Part shown: piece after piece, positions 1 to 10,668 of the stretch | Layout: the number at the start of each line of letters is the position of its first letter | How positions within the stretch are numbered: the stretch's first letter is position 1 | Origin: Begonia masoniana | Taxonomy: Eukaryota; Streptophyta; Magnoliopsida; Cucurbitales; Begoniaceae | Reading direction: 5' to 3' | Assembly (NCBI GenBank): GCA_022432975.1 | Contig: CM039505.1 | Coordinates: 47,660,544-47,724,543, forward strand | DNA: 64,000 nucleotides | The notes under the pieces: generated by a model | What the model was told of the DNA's origin: nothing | Database searches by the model: none | Seen by the model: only the letters and a program-made list of their open reading frames with translations | Program-made: the position numbers and the translations under genes

Positions 1-1
1 T

Positions 2-184
2 AGAACCAAGCATATAGATGTTAGATATCACTTCATTCGAGATCATGTTCAAAGAGGTGATATATCCTTAGACTTTGTTAATTCCGTAGATCAACTAGCC
101 GACATCTTTACCAAGCCTTTGGATGAAAAGACATTCAATAATATTAGAATAAGGCTAGGCCTCATTCGGGTTGAGAAAAACTAA
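2..184 (+). CDS. Ty1-copia (Sirevirus) polyprotein, C-terminal RNase H tail (partial)
   Basis: This is the last 60 codons of a copia polyprotein; the rest lies left of the window. The reading frame is open from base 2 and ends in TAA at 182-184. It carries the conserved copia RNase H ending: a KHIDVRYHFIRD block, then QLADIFTKPL, then a short basic tail. In the family this domain degrades the RNA strand of the RNA/DNA hybrid during reverse transcription in the cytoplasmic particle. The lineage is assigned from what follows: an extra 3' ORF, several G-rich polypurine tracts and a TGTTGA...CCTACA LTR, all Sirevirus traits. No break is visible in this short piece. Confidence 0.85.
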   Translation, partial: RTKHIDVRYHFIRDHVQRGDISLDFVNSVDQLADIFTKPLDEKTFNNIRIRLGLIRVEKN

Positions 185-528
185 GTTTATTCCTCTGTTG
201 GAAATTCCTGAGTGTTAGAGCATTTCCTTCTGTGATGGCATCGGTAGATGCTGAGTTTTCAATAGGCATCGGAAGATGCATGTCTATCGGAAGGCATCGG
301 TAGATGCTATGTTTTTCTATAGGCATCGAAAGATGTATTTGCATTTCCTAAATCTACCGACACGTGTGACCCATCGAGTTAATCTATCTTACACGTGTGA
401 CTCCATCTCGTCGGGCGATGCCTCTTTTTCATTTAAACTCTGTTTCTTCTCAAAGACGCTTCACATTTCGCACTCTTTCAGAAAAACCCATTCCCTTCCA
501 ATCGTCTCTCTCGAGTCTTATTCTTCCC
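185..528 (+). repeat. Sirevirus spacer with CATCGGNAGATG repeats
   Basis: This spacer lies between the polyprotein stop and the 3' ORF. The 12-mer CATCGGNAGATG occurs at 239-250, 267-278 and 295-306, with a variant (CATCGAAAGATG) at 324-335. The motif is a 4-bp inverted repeat (CATC/GATG) around a GGNA centre. Its complement forms the LTR arrays at 3.0-3.5 kb and 40.1-40.5 kb. From about 400 on the sequence looks like an untranslated leader of the next ORF. Confidence 0.7.
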
Positions 529-2252
529 ATGGATTATCAGGGTTCATCTTCCCGCGCCGCTAAGGAACCGGCCAAGAAGAAGGCCAAAGCTTCTGCTCGT
601 CCTCCACGAGAGATTGCTCGTGCCAACCAGTGGCCATCTCTTTTCTTTCTCTCCAAGGCTGTTGAGTTAAGGTTCCATGACGATTATAGGTACAAAACCT
701 TGATTCCCAGTCAAGGGATTTTCTTTGATGATTTAGCAGGAATGAAAATTATAGAACCCTTGAAGGAGCTCGGGTTATTAGGTTTATTTGAAGTAGAATC
801 ATATTATTACCCTGAAGCAATCCGAATGTTCTATGCAAATATGAGTTTTACTTCGGATTTCTCTATTATCAAGAGCTATGTGTATAGCAAACATATAGAA
901 ATTACCCCCCAGTTCATTAATGCCCTTTTGGAGTGGTCCCATTTAGATAGCCGTCCTTACCAGTATATGACCGGCACTGAGCCTCCTTTCCTTGGTACCT
1001 CTGAGGGTCTCAGTTTTCTAAAACATATAGTTCTTAACCCAAACCATACCCCTGACCCTCTTAAAGGCAAACACCTGACTGCAAGAGCCAGGTTGTTTCA
1101 TCAGATGATAGGGTATAATATTGTCCCTAAGGGTGGTCACCATGATGAGGTGAGTGTCATGGAGCTTTTTGTTCTGTTTGTACTGTTCCAAAAGGCCCCC
1201 TTCAATCTTGGATATGTTGTGGTTAGAAGGATGATTCAGGCTGTGACATCCAGGGCTACCTCTTTTCCATACAACCTGCTTTTAATGAAGATACTAGCTA
1301 AGCTTGAGGTTGTATTTCCTGAGGATGAAGATCCTGTCACACTTAAACCCTCCAGTTACTATTCCAAAACCACCTTGAGCAAAATGGGAATTAAGCGAAC
1401 CAGAACAGAGGAGCTTGTGCTGAATATTCCTAAGAGAAACACTGCTAAGGCAGCAGTTGCCAAAAAGGGAAAGAGAAAACTTGACCTGCTAGAGGAGTCC
1501 ACTGCTGAAGGAGGGGATGACTCTGAGATCCCTGTTTTTGATAATTCCCCCTCTCAATCTTAGGCTTCTAGCTTTCAGCCTCCTCCTTTAGTGCGAAGGC
1601 GTCGTGTCCCTTCCTCAAGGATACTTCTTTCTGAGGACATCTCTACTCTCTCCTCTGTGCCCCTTCCCATTGATCAGAATCCTACACCTCCTCCTCCTGC
1701 ACTTCGTTTACCAGCTCTGCCTCCTATCCCTCCTCCATCTCCAGTCCAACAGGATACAGCTCTTCCATCACCAGTCCAACCACCACTTCCAGTCCAATTA
1801 CCTCCTTCAAGTCCAATTGCTCCTTCAAATCCACCTGCTCCCCAAGTCCAACATTCCTCACCCAATTTGCAATCTGCTCCTGCCCCTGTATCTCCCATCC
1901 TTTATCATAGGAGATTCTCTCTCAGCGAGGAACAATATACTGAATTGAAGTCCAGCATTGACAATCTCGGAACAGCCATTGATACAAAAATCACTCAACT
2001 CAAAAAGGATTTGAGCATTGATGCTGTTGTGGCTTAGGGTCTTTTGGATCGCAAATTGGATCGAAATAATGAGATCTTCACCCGTCATCTTCAGGTTCTC
2101 AAATCTCAAGTTGAGGCTCTCTGCCCTGCACCTCATACTCCTCTCTGCCCCACTAAGCCTACCTATGAAGATCTCATTCTTCCATTTTCCCAGCCTGAAG
2201 TTTATGAAGATGTCCGTTTCATGTCGCTGGATCTTCAGGAGGCTGAATTCCT
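529..2252 (+). pseudogene. Sirevirus extra 3' ORF ('putative plant transposon protein' type), broken
   Basis: This ORF sits between pol and the 3' LTR. The ATG at 529 is preferred because a basic, low-complexity N-terminus starts there (MDYQG..., then KKKAKASARPPR); the frame is open further upstream to 397. A globular part follows, with PEAIRMFYANM and ARLFHQMIGYNIVPKGGHHDEV, which I recognise from the plant-specific 'putative plant transposon protein' domain (Pfam Transposase_32). After it come a basic segment, a long Pro-rich stretch (about 1640-1890) and a short helical, coiled-coil-like tail. Two in-frame TAG stops, at 1561-1563 and 2035-2037, interrupt one continuous frame, and the frame is lost after about 2250. 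Function is unknown; an env-like role has been suggested for similarly placed ORFs, but no signal peptide or membrane helix is seen here. Confidence 0.7.
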
Positions 2253-2621
2253 GATGCGTCTACTGCTGCTCCTTCTGTCGAAACTCCTCCATGTATGGAC
2301 ATGGTGGTGTATCAAGGCCCTTCTACCTCTGCGGCTCCTCAGCCAGAGCTCCTCCATGCCTGGCACTTGTGCCTTATCAACCACCCATTTCTCTTGGTAT
2401 TCACACACTTCCAGCACTTGTAGATGCTTATCTCAATTCGAACTGTGAAGTGCCCGCTTGGATTAGCCAAGCTTTTTGGACACATTTTGTAGTTTTCTTT
2501 AAATAGATGCTTTTCTTTGTAAACAATTTTCTTGAATTCTACTTACATTTTTCTCTGATGAATGCATTGGTTCTGCCTGTCTCTCTGATTATTTATCTTT
2601 TTTGTTTTTGATAATGTCAAT
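2253..2621 (+). other. Sirevirus 3' untranslated spacer
   Basis: This holds the frame-shifted remnant of the 3' ORF tail (another frame stays Pro/Ser-rich to about 2440), then T-rich sequence leading to the polypurine tracts. No separate gene is seen. Confidence 0.5.
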
Positions 2622-2810
2622 GGGGGAGAACATATTTGATTAATTGATGATGCTTGATAAATTACTCAGATATGCTATGAATAGTGTATGCATGTTCTTT
2701 GAAAAACTGGAATGATATTGGAATATATTCATAGGTTGTGGGGGAGCTAGGATTATGGGGGAGAGTGACTTAATCAAATTAAATTTTGTCATCATCAAAA
2801 AGGGGGAGAT
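2622..2810 (+). promoter_or_regulatory. Multiple polypurine tracts of the Sirevirus
   Basis: G5-containing purine tracts occur at 2622-2630, 2740-2746, 2757-2765 and 2797-2809. The last lies one base before the LTR start TGTTGAC. A polypurine tract primes plus-strand DNA synthesis. Several copies in front of the 3' LTR are a known Sirevirus hallmark and fix the LTR border here. Confidence 0.85.
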
Positions 2811-3002
2811 TGTTGACTTAAATGATATTTAAGTTTAAATATGTTTTTGATGATGTATTTGAATGGTTAATATTGTAATTTGATTATGTTAAGTGAATGA
2901 GAATAACGACTATGCATTAGTAATTTAATCTGTTGGAAATGCCCTTGGAAAGGGTATTTTAGTTGTATAACAATCGTGATTAAGTGTACAGGGCTGAAAA
3001 CT

Positions 3003-3505
3003 CATCTGCCGATGAGTTGTTAAAAATAGACATATACCGATCGCTAAATGACAAAGCAAAGAAGGCTTCTGCCGATGGCCTTCATCTACCGATCGATAAA
3101 ACGACAAAAGAAGAAGTCGTTCAAAGCCTACTTCAACCGATCGCTAGATGACATATACCGATGGAGTTTAATGGTGCTTCTGCCAATGGCATTTGAAGCG
3201 ACTCATACCGATAGCGTTTTAATGGTGCACCTACCGATGGCATTTCAAGCTGCTCCTGCTGATGAACTTTCCAAGATGCATCTGCCGATGGCTTTCCAGA
3301 ATGCATCTGCCGATGGCTTTCCAGAATGCATCTGCCGATGGCGCTGTTAAGCATGAACCTGCCGATGGACTCCAAAGCGTGCACCTGCCGATGAAGTTCA
3401 AGATACACCTGCCGATGGCATTGAAGATATATCTGCCGATAGCTTTTAAGTTGCATATACCAATGGACTCTTAGAGCAACACATACCGATGACGTGGCGA
3501 TTGAA
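3003..3505 (+). repeat. CATCTNCCGATG array in Sirevirus LTR
   Basis: About 17 degenerate copies of a CATCTGCCGATGG-like unit are spaced about 25-35 bp apart. Exact 12-mers CATCTGCCGATG occur at 3003-3014, 3279-3290, 3304-3315 and 3329-3340. Others vary in the first bases (cacctgccgatg, aacctgccgatg, catctaccgatc). Confidence 0.85.
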
Positions 3506-3726
3506 TTAAAGCTGCTTCCACCGATGATCTTCTGCCATAATTCAAAATAGCCGCGAAGCTACAGTAACGTCATTTTCAGCATTAACTCCAGAACTTTAAT
3601 GGCGACGACGACTTGCAACTACAGACGGCAACGGCTACCTAATCTAGTACGGATGCTTCCCAACGGTAACATTTTCCATTTGAAGAAAGAAGCATTCAAT
3701 TCAGAGCCAAAAAAAAGAAGACAGAG

Positions 3727-3734
3727 TATTTAAG
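3727..3734 (+). promoter_or_regulatory. Candidate TATA box of Sirevirus LTR
   Basis: TATTTAAG lies in the conserved context GAGTATTTAAGCCGAGG. The same context recurs at 40728-40735 in the second Sirevirus LTR, so it is conserved between copies. Confidence 0.55.
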
Positions 3735-4223
3735 CCGAGGTTAGAGCACGAAGATACAACTTTTGCGAATTTGATTTCCTGAGCCCTAACGTGCGAATCA
3801 TACTTTGTATTCTCTATCTACATCTCTCTATTCCAAAACTTGAGATTCTGTTTTGAGAGTTTGTAGATTAGCGTAATCTGTCATTCAAATCTGAAAATCC
3901 TGTAAGGCAGTGGATTGACGCCCGTAAAGTTCAATCCAGGATTGTGTAAGGCTGTGGATCGAAGCCCGTAAAGTTCGATCAGCATTTCTCGTTGAGGAGA
4001 AGTAAGGAATCTTCAAGGGGGAGTCTTGGAGCGTGGACGTAGGCAGTTTGGCCGAACCACGTTAAAAACTGTGGTGTTGAATTTCTCTCTCTCTCTCTTT
4101 ACTTTATTTGGTTGTCTGCTATTAATCTATAAGTATTTTATTCAAGAGAGAAATTTGATTAGACTTGAGATTAAAATTAAAAAGGTCTAATTCACCCCCC
4201 TTTTAGACAATATCGTTCCTACA

Positions 4224-5671
4224 CTTTAGGCTCATAGTTGAACTCCCTGATGTAGGTACGGATCCCGTGGATGAGGATTTTGTACCTCAGGCCGACGAAT
4301 AGGTGGTTGGTGGATCGAGCTTTCGGGGGTGGTTGTGGCAGCTAGCCACATTTCTGACCCGAGAGAGTAAAGTTTAAAAGTGAAGGTCGTGTGTGTAGAT
4401 TTTGTGTTTATGTTTTTAAACCTCATGTTTGCTGAATTCATGAAGTGTATGTCAAGTTCTCAGCTTCTGAGATTTTAAAAACGGTGTATAGACTCTGTGT
4501 TTAAGTTCTTTTAAACCTTTGTATTTGACAGTTGTATATATATTTTGAAACATTCTGGAACTGTTTGAAGTTTTTCCCTTTCAGGTTGTGCATGGATTGT
4601 TTCGAGTTTTTGAGCTATCCATGCAGTTGATTTCTTGAACTCTATCATGCTTTTCTAGCTTCTGTTGTGTTTTCTAACACGTTTAAAATTCTGTTTTGAA
4701 TCGGGTTCTGGGGTTTAAAGCTTTCTGTATCCAATGAAGTAAGTTGTCAAACAGAGAGGTAGCCGATCAACCGGCGGTGTATATATGTCTTTCGAGTTAT
4801 TTCTAGGTCTCTCTGTTCCATTCGGTCGAATTTGTCGACCGAATGATGTAAAAATTAATTCCAGAGACTTAGTCTGTCGACTAAGGCTAAGTGTTATCGT
4901 CCAAAGTTCTGGGCGATAACGTCGTCCAAACCTGTTGTCCAAGGTCACTTCGACCGAAACTCAGTCTTACCACTCTTTTGCACTTTGACCGATTTCATAC
5001 CGAGGTCACTTCAACCGATTTCATCCCGAGGTCACTTCGACCGATTTTGCTGTGGGTCATAGCTATAACGTCATCCATTTCTGTCGTCCACGGCTTCTGT
5101 CGTCCACAGTTTCTGTCTTCCATTTCTGTCGTCCACGGCTTCTGTCGTCCACAGTTTCTGTCGTCCATTTCTGTCGTCCACGGCTTCTGTCGTCCATTTA
5201 TGTCATCCACGACTTTTGTCGTCCACAGTTTCTGTCATGCATTTCTGTCGTCCACGACTTTTGTCGTCCATGACTTCTGTCATCCACGACTTCTTTCGTC
5301 CATGGCTTTTGCCGTCCATTGTTTCTGTCGTCCACGACTTCTGTCGTCCCCGACTCCTGTCATCAGTTTCTGTTGTGCACAGCCTCTGTTGTTTTCTGTC
5401 GTCCATTCTGCTCTTTATTTTAAACGTCTAAAGTATTCTATTTTTCCTGTTTTTAATATTCCTGTCTTCCTGTTTTTCTTCTACCATTTATTTCTGAAGT
5501 CCGACTTTTAATATGTCTTCCAGTCTTCAACATCAGAGAAGGTTTTCTCTCTGTGAGCTCTCTGTTAAGTTTTAAAGGTTCACTGTTCAAGGACACAAAA
5601 AAAAAGTACCACGTTTTAAAATGTCCCGGAGTGATGGCTCGCCGACCCCGGTCGGGTCGGGGGTCGTCACA
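4224..5671 (+). mobile_element. 3' part of a Ty3-gypsy (Tekay-type) LTR
   Basis: This is homologous to the second half of the solo LTR at 21096-23685: the 'ggctcataattgaactccct' block, a SHAT-rich middle, and the terminal GGGTCGTCACA at 5671. Its 5' half was separated by the Sirevirus insertion at 4223. No primer-binding site follows 5671, so this is a 3' LTR or solo LTR rather than a 5' LTR. Confidence 0.75.
5075..5410 (+). repeat. TCTGTCGTCCAC minisatellite inside a gypsy LTR
   Basis: More than 15 imperfect copies of a 16- to 21-bp unit around ctgtcgtccacggctt. Related but diverged units (ttgtccacagattctg) fill 22620-23260 of the solo LTR. The region stays open in several frames only because of its repeat composition. 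Confidence 0.75.
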
Positions 5672-5980
5672 CTGAGCTCTCTAAAATCTGCGATGGGATT
5701 CTCAAGTTGCTCAACTCGCGTCTCATTCCATCGCCTCCGCTGGAGATTCCAGGGTCTTCTACCTCAAATGACCGTTGCTGGTTGGGTGAACTAGCTTGCG
5801 AGCCTGTCCCGCCGAGCCAACAAGTCGACTCGTTGACCGACTCGTTTGGTGACCGCATTTCTCGATCTCAGGCAAGCTCGCGAGCCCAATCCATGGGCTG
5901 CGCTCGGCCCACCTGCCGGCTTATTTGGGGATTGCCTAACACGGTCCCTGTAGCGAGCCGAGCCGGCAGGCTGGATCTCT
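5672..5980. other. GC-rich orphan segment of unknown origin
   Basis: This 0.3-kb stretch is clearly more GC-rich than its surroundings and lies between a gypsy LTR end and a hAT transposase remnant. A 91-codon plus-strand ORF (5707-5982) spans it, but I recognise no domain. GAGCCGAGCC near 5955 resembles the sub-terminal repeats of the hAT element, so it may be a hAT 5' part or a captured gene fragment. Confidence 0.35.
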
Positions 5981-6343
5981 AGTTTTAGTCAACAATATAG
6001 TATTAATGATATATTGAGTAAATTACAAACTGAAAATTATTCTACTTCTTTTACAAATGAACTCAATATTTATTTTGAAACTCGTTATCAATTTTCTCGA
6101 GATGAGAATTTTGATATTTTAGATTGGTGGATAAGACATTTTACCACATATTATATTCTTTCTATAATGACATGTGATCTATTAACATATCATGTTTCTA
6201 CTGTAGCATCGAAATCTACTTTTAGTGTAGTAGACGTGTTTATGATAAACGAAGAGGAAGACTTGCACCAACCTTGTGGAGGCGCTCGTTTGTATCAAAG
6301 ATTGGACTTACGCCAAGACGAGAGATCAATAACGAGAGGATAA
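5981..6343 (+). pseudogene. hAT transposase, C-terminal dimerisation domain (remnant)
   Basis: The frame contains the hAT family C-terminal dimerisation signature: FDILDWW, then a hydrophobic run, then VSTVASKSTFS. In intact hAT transposases this region mediates oligomerisation. Upstream catalytic parts are missing. The frame changes near 6240; past that point another frame carries the expected VEALVC block that ends the domain. Strand and position fit the terminal hAT end at 23925-24229, so the two were one element before the gypsy insertion at 6581. Confidence 0.75.
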
Positions 6344-6580
6344 AATTATTGAGGAGTTTACGAATTTGGATGTTGAAGACTAGAAATTTTTTTTATTGAA
6401 TTTATGTTGTAATTTGAAGTAATTTTTTTCAAATTTGTAATTTGTTTTTGAATTTGTAATTTTTTTTCAAATTCTAATTTCGTTTTATATGTCAATATAT
6501 TTTTAATAATATTTATGTGATATTTTTTATGGAATAGTCTCAAATAATTTTTTATTTAATATTCAATGTTATATAAGTTA
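6344..6580. other. hAT element 3' AT-rich flank
   Basis: AT-rich sequence downstream of the hAT transposase tail, broken at 6580 by the gypsy LTR. AGTTA at 6576-6580 pairs with ACTTA at 23925-23929 as a likely 5-bp target duplication with one mutation. Confidence 0.5.
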
Positions 6581-7034
6581 TGTGACGACCCCCGACCCGA
6601 TCGTGGTCGAAGAGCCTCACTGTGGACATATATTTTTTTTTGAACTTTTAAAACTTTACACAGAGTATAAACTTTCTTTGGAATTGAAGACTGGAAGACA
6701 TATTTAAAACTAGATGACAATTAAAATCGGACTACAAAAATAAACGACAGAAGAAAACAGGAAGACAGAATGCTTTGGACTTTTTAAATAAAAGGCAGAA
6801 TGGACGACATAAACAGTAGGCAGAATAGACGACAGACATGCAATGGAAGACTTAATAAAATGGGAAACATAAACTGGAAGTCATGCAGTGGAAGGCTACA
6901 GTGGATGATAGAAGCTGTGGACGACAGAATTAAAAGACAGCGTGGACGACTGTTCACAGAACAGAATGGACAATGTGTTTTAAAGCAGTGTTTTCGATCG
7001 ACAAGGCACAGCATTTGAAGAGCTATGATCCACA

Positions 7035-7222
7035 ACAAAATCGGTCGAAGTGACCTCGGTAATGAAATTGGTCGAAGTGACCTCGGTGACGAAATCGATC
7101 GAAGTGACCTCGGTGACGAAATCGGTCGAAGTGACGTCGATGATGAAATCGGTCGAAGTGACCTCGTTGCTGAAATCGGTCAAAGTGACCTCAGTGCTAA
7201 AATCGGTCGAAGTGACCTCTGC
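7035..7222. repeat. 27-bp minisatellite (7 units) in gypsy LTR
   Basis: Seven units of about aaatcggtcgaagtgacctc plus a variable heptamer, 27 bp each. Because 27 is a multiple of three and the unit lacks stops, long repetitive ORFs appear on both strands. The partner LTR has the same seven units at 13998-14186. Confidence 0.85.
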
Positions 7223-7981
7223 CTCAAACATTAAAATGGCAAGACATAAAATGGAAGGTACAAAACGGATGACAGGTTTGGACGACATAATTGGTCGACA
7301 AGTTTGGACGACAAGTTTTGGACGATTAACGCTTAGCCTTAGTCGACAGATTCAGTCTCTGGAATTAATTTCTACACCATTCGGTCGACAAATTCAACCG
7401 AATGAAACAGAGGGACTAAACACTCCCTAAACATCTGAAGTACCCCAACCAAAAGAAACCCGATTAAAACATAATTTTAGACATGTTAGAAAACATGACA
7501 GAGGTTCAAGAAATCTAACGGCATGGATAGCTCTTAAACCCAAGACAATCCATTCATAACCTAAAAGAAAAGACTCCAAGCAGTTTCAGAATATTTCAAA
7601 ATATATATACAACTGTCAAAATAGAGGTTTTAAAACTTCAACCCCAAAACCTATACATTACTAAAATCCCAACCAAATCCCAACAGAGACTATACAAACA
7701 TGACCTTCATTTTAAGAAAAACAAAAGCTTCACTCTCGGTTCAGAAATGTGTCTGGCTGCCGCAACCACCCCTGAAAGCTCGTACCACAAACCACCTATT
7801 CGTCGGCCTGAGGTGCAAAATCCTCATCCACGGGGTCCGTACCTACAACAGGAAGTTCAAGTATGAGCCTAGAGCTCAGTAAGAACATACAATGCAGTGA
7901 TGCATATGCTATGCATGAACTTTTGAAATACATGTACATTACATAACTTTACGTTCAAGTGGACAGAGGGTATAAGTGGGG

Positions 7982-7987
7982 CTTATA
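7982..7987 (-). promoter_or_regulatory. Candidate LTR TATA box
   Basis: Minus-strand TATAAGCCCCACTTATACC context. The same block occurs in the gypsy LTRs near 16500, 20410, 53176 and 59209, which supports a conserved core promoter. Confidence 0.5.
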
Positions 7988-8910
7988 GAGGAACTGGCGC
8001 AACAGAGATGCACTATCAGGCACATAACAGAGGTGCACTTTCAGGCACATTACAGAGATACATTACAGGAATACAGAACATAACAGGATGCCAGTCCTCG
8101 TCCTACACTTAGTCGTACATTATATTACAGGTTTTATCTTTCTTAACTTCAAACCCCATGCATAAAATATTTACATGACTTTCAGGAAAACGTGTATGCA
8201 TGAACATTTACGGTGCTTAAACATAACTTAAACAGGCTACAGGATAACAAGTAAAACAGAAAGCAAACTCATTCAACTTAGACCTTAACCTATCACCTAA
8301 CTACCCGACAACCAAAAACCTAGTATCTCCGTACTGTAAGGCCTTAAGGGCCAACTTATACCATGAACTTACCTGATGTCCGTAGAGTTGAAAGTCTTGC
8401 ACGCACGCCCTCGGTGATTCACAAACCTGTATTTTTGTATAATTGGATATTAATCCTAAACTTCAACAAAACTAACAAATAACTAACCTAAACTCTTTAA
8501 CCATCGTAGAATGATACCTATAACAGAGAAAATGGAAGAAAACAGGAGGAGAAGAAGTTTGAACACTGGTCACACTTCGTCTGGAAAAGAGAAAACAAAG
8601 AGGAGATTCACGTAGGAGTGAAGAGAAGAGAGGAAGAAAGGAAGAGAAAAGGCAAGACTTCTTCAACAAGTTTGCCAAGTGTCAATCCCCCATTAGCTCC
8701 ATCCCAACCACCTTAATTGCTTTCCCATAAAGCCCTTCCATTGATTTCTAACTAAATTGTTATTTAGTTCGTCGACTCGGTCTCACGAATTTCTCTCAAT
8801 CAATTAAACACATCGACAATTTTCACTAAAACATTCATTGTATTAATATCGAATCAATCCCGCTTAATGATTCGGGGAATAATTACATGGCAAAAATGCC
8901 GGGTGTTACA

Positions 8911-8924
8911 TCCCACCCACCTTA
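8911..8924 (-). promoter_or_regulatory. Polypurine tract of the Tekay element
   Basis: The minus-strand purine run TAAGGTGGGTGGGA lies directly against the LTR start TGTAACACCC. This is the usual arrangement in Tekay/Del chromoviruses and sets the border of the internal region. Confidence 0.85.
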
Positions 8925-8950
8925 ACAGAATTTTGGTCCCCAAAATTTGC

Positions 8951-9412
8951 TTAAACAAATAGCTCCGGATATTAGGCCATAACATCTTGTTGTCTTTCCC
9001 AAGTGGCTTCCTCCACGTTATGATATCACCATAAAACTTTCACCATTGGGACAACTTTGTTGCGCAAAACCTTGAGTGCGGAGTCTAAAATCTTTATGGG
9101 CCTTTCGTCATACGTTAACATCGGCATGATATCTATGTCCACCGGTTCCACGATCTGCGTAAGATCTCGCACATATTTTCTCAGCATTGAAACGTGAAAG
9201 ACGTTATGAACTCCATTCATGGACGCTGGCAGCTGCAGTCTATAAGCCAGGCTTCCTACTTTCTTCAAGATGGGAAAGGGCCCAACAAACCTTGGACTTA
9301 GCTTCCCTTTCTTGTCAAACCTTATCACGCCCTTGAAAGGCGACACCTTCAAAAATACTCCATCGCCTTCAGCAAACTCCAAGTCTTTCCTCCTATGGTC
9401 CGCGTAACGTTT
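8951..9412 (-). pseudogene. Gypsy integrase C-terminus with chromodomain-like tail
   Basis: The minus-strand frame downstream of the integrase core has the FAEGDGVFLKVSPFKGV block (GPY/F-type region with FVGPFPILKKVG), then VFHVSMLRKY, then a tail ending VKVLW...VEEATWE. The tail is the Tekay/Del form of the integrase chromodomain, which in the family targets heterochromatin. Stops interrupt it: TGA at 9026-9028, where an Arg codon is expected, and TAA near 8972, before the final stop near 8951. Confidence 0.8.
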
Positions 9413-9937
9413 CTATCGACTCTGAGCAACTTTTATTCGTTGTTTGATAGCAGTCACCACCTCGGACATCTGCTGTATTAACTCAGGGTCGACGAGCTTG
9501 GCTTCTCCAACTTCATCCCAACACAATGGAGATCTACACTTCCTGTCATAAAGAGCTTCATATGGAGTCATACTGATCATAGCCTGGTAGCTGTTGTTAT
9601 AAGCGAATTCTACTAGCGGCAAATACTTACTCCAAGGGGCATGAAATTTCAGCACGCACGACCTTAACATATCCTCTAGTATTTGAATCATCCTCTCGGA
9701 TTGTCCGTCCTTCTGTGGATGAAATGCAGTGCTGAAGTTTAACTTGGTACCTAAGGAGTTTTGCAAGCTTTTCCAGAACCTCGACGTGAATCTAGGGTCC
9801 CGGTCAGATACAATTGATACTGGCACCCCATGCAGCTTGATGATCTCGCTTATGTATAATTATGCATATTGGTCCATAGAGAACGTCGTCTTCACAGGTA
9901 GAAAATGGGCCGACTTTGTTAGTCTGTCCACAATGAC
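9413..9937 (-). pseudogene. Gypsy integrase catalytic core
   Basis: Conserved integrase core blocks are visible: VIVDRLTKSAHF, then VSIVSDRDPRF (second catalytic Asp), then FHPQKDGQSERMIQ (catalytic Glu region) and VEFAYNNSYQ. The enzyme inserts the cDNA copy into nuclear DNA. The frame is broken by TGA at 9938-9940 upstream (a Trp position), a TAA near 9860 and TAG at 9413-9415 (a Gln position), so the protein cannot be made. Confidence 0.85.
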
Positions 9938-10639
9938 TCATATGCTGTTATGGCCTCTAGCCGTCCTTGGAAGGCCGACAACAAAATCCATCGTGATATT
10001 CTCCCATTTCCATTCAGGGATCGGGAGAGGCTGAAGTGTTCCACCTGGTCGTTGATGTTCAGCCTTCACTTGTTGACATACCATGCAAGACTTCACATAT
10101 TTGGCTACATCGTTCTTCATATTCGGCCACCAGAAGTGAAGTTTCAAGTCTTGATACATCTTCGTGCTTCCAGGATGCAGTGAGAAAGAAAACGAGTGGG
10201 CTTCCGATAAGATGTCCCCCCTTAGCTTTTCATCTCTCGGAACATACCACCTGTCTTTGAACTTCAGAATACCATCATCCGAATGACTGAACTCGGAAGA
10301 GGCATTAGGCAACTTGCTTATTATATCGGCCATCTCCTTCGAATTGATCTTCTGGGCTTCCTTAATTCGATATAGAATGGTTGGCCGTATTGTTAGATTG
10401 GCCAGTACGACCGATAACTCAGAAACTGTCTCCATACTGAACTTCTGAATTTCTGTCCTCAAAGGCATCGATATGGTCGACAGAGTTGGTTGCATAGCAG
10501 CTGGCATCTTGCTCAATGCATCGGCTACCACATTAGCCTTCCTCGGTTGGTATTTAATCTCGATATCATAGTCTTTCACAAACTCGAGCCACCGCCGTTG
10601 CCTCATGTTTAACTCCTTCTGAGTAAATATATACTTCAA
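9938..10639 (-). pseudogene. Gypsy RNase H end and integrase zinc-binding domain
   Basis: The frame starts inside RNase H (YIFTQKELNMRQRRWLEF, then ADALSK) and continues into the integrase HHCC region: HSFSFSLHPGSTKMY, then CMVCQQVK, followed by the first catalytic Asp region (ENITMDFVVGLP). A one-base loss near 10640 shifts it against the upstream RT/RNase H frame, and TGA at 9938-9940 ends it. Confidence 0.85.
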
Positions 10640-10668
10640 CTTTTCTGATCCGAAAACACCTCACATGA

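Larger units (their letters stand above)
2811..4223 (+). mobile_element. Sirevirus 3' LTR (1,413 bp)
   Basis: The LTR begins TGTTGACTTAAATG directly after the last polypurine tract and ends TTCCTACA, giving TGT...ACA termini. A candidate core promoter, TATTTAAG, lies at 3727-3734. The 3.0-3.5 kb part is an array of CATCTGCCGATGG-like units. The flank after 4223 starts CTTTAGGCTCAT, and the related intact LTR at 22.1 kb reads CTCTAGGCTCAT there. The expected target duplication is therefore CTTTA, with its left copy outside the window. A truncated relative is at 39891-40942. Confidence 0.85.
6581..8910 (-). mobile_element. Left LTR (3' LTR) of a Tekay-type gypsy element, 2,330 bp
   Basis: Read on the minus strand it starts TGTAACACCCGGCATTTTTG (8910) and ends GGGGTCGTCACA (6581). 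It abuts a polypurine tract at 8911. It contains a 27-bp minisatellite (7035-7222) and a candidate TATA box on the minus strand (TATAAG, 7982-7987). Its partner LTR is at 13530-23924, interrupted twice. Confidence 0.9.

Noticed and set aside
1674..1898. Gly-rich minus-strand ORF
   Set aside because: Mirror of the Pro-rich part of the Sirevirus 3' ORF on the opposite strand.
3003..3505. CRISPR-like regularly spaced repeats
   Set aside because: Units are degenerate, spacers are similar to each other, and the array lies inside a plant LTR; there are no cas genes. Plant LTR tandem repeat, not CRISPR.
5052..5511. His/Ser/Cys-rich ORFs over the GTCCAC repeats
   Set aside because: Several overlapping frames on both strands reflect the minisatellite, not a gene.
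7050..7430. Repetitive ORFs over the 27-bp arrays (also near 14013-14362)
   Set aside because: Open on both strands only because the repeat length is a multiple of three and lacks stops; no start context, no known domain, and inside LTRs.
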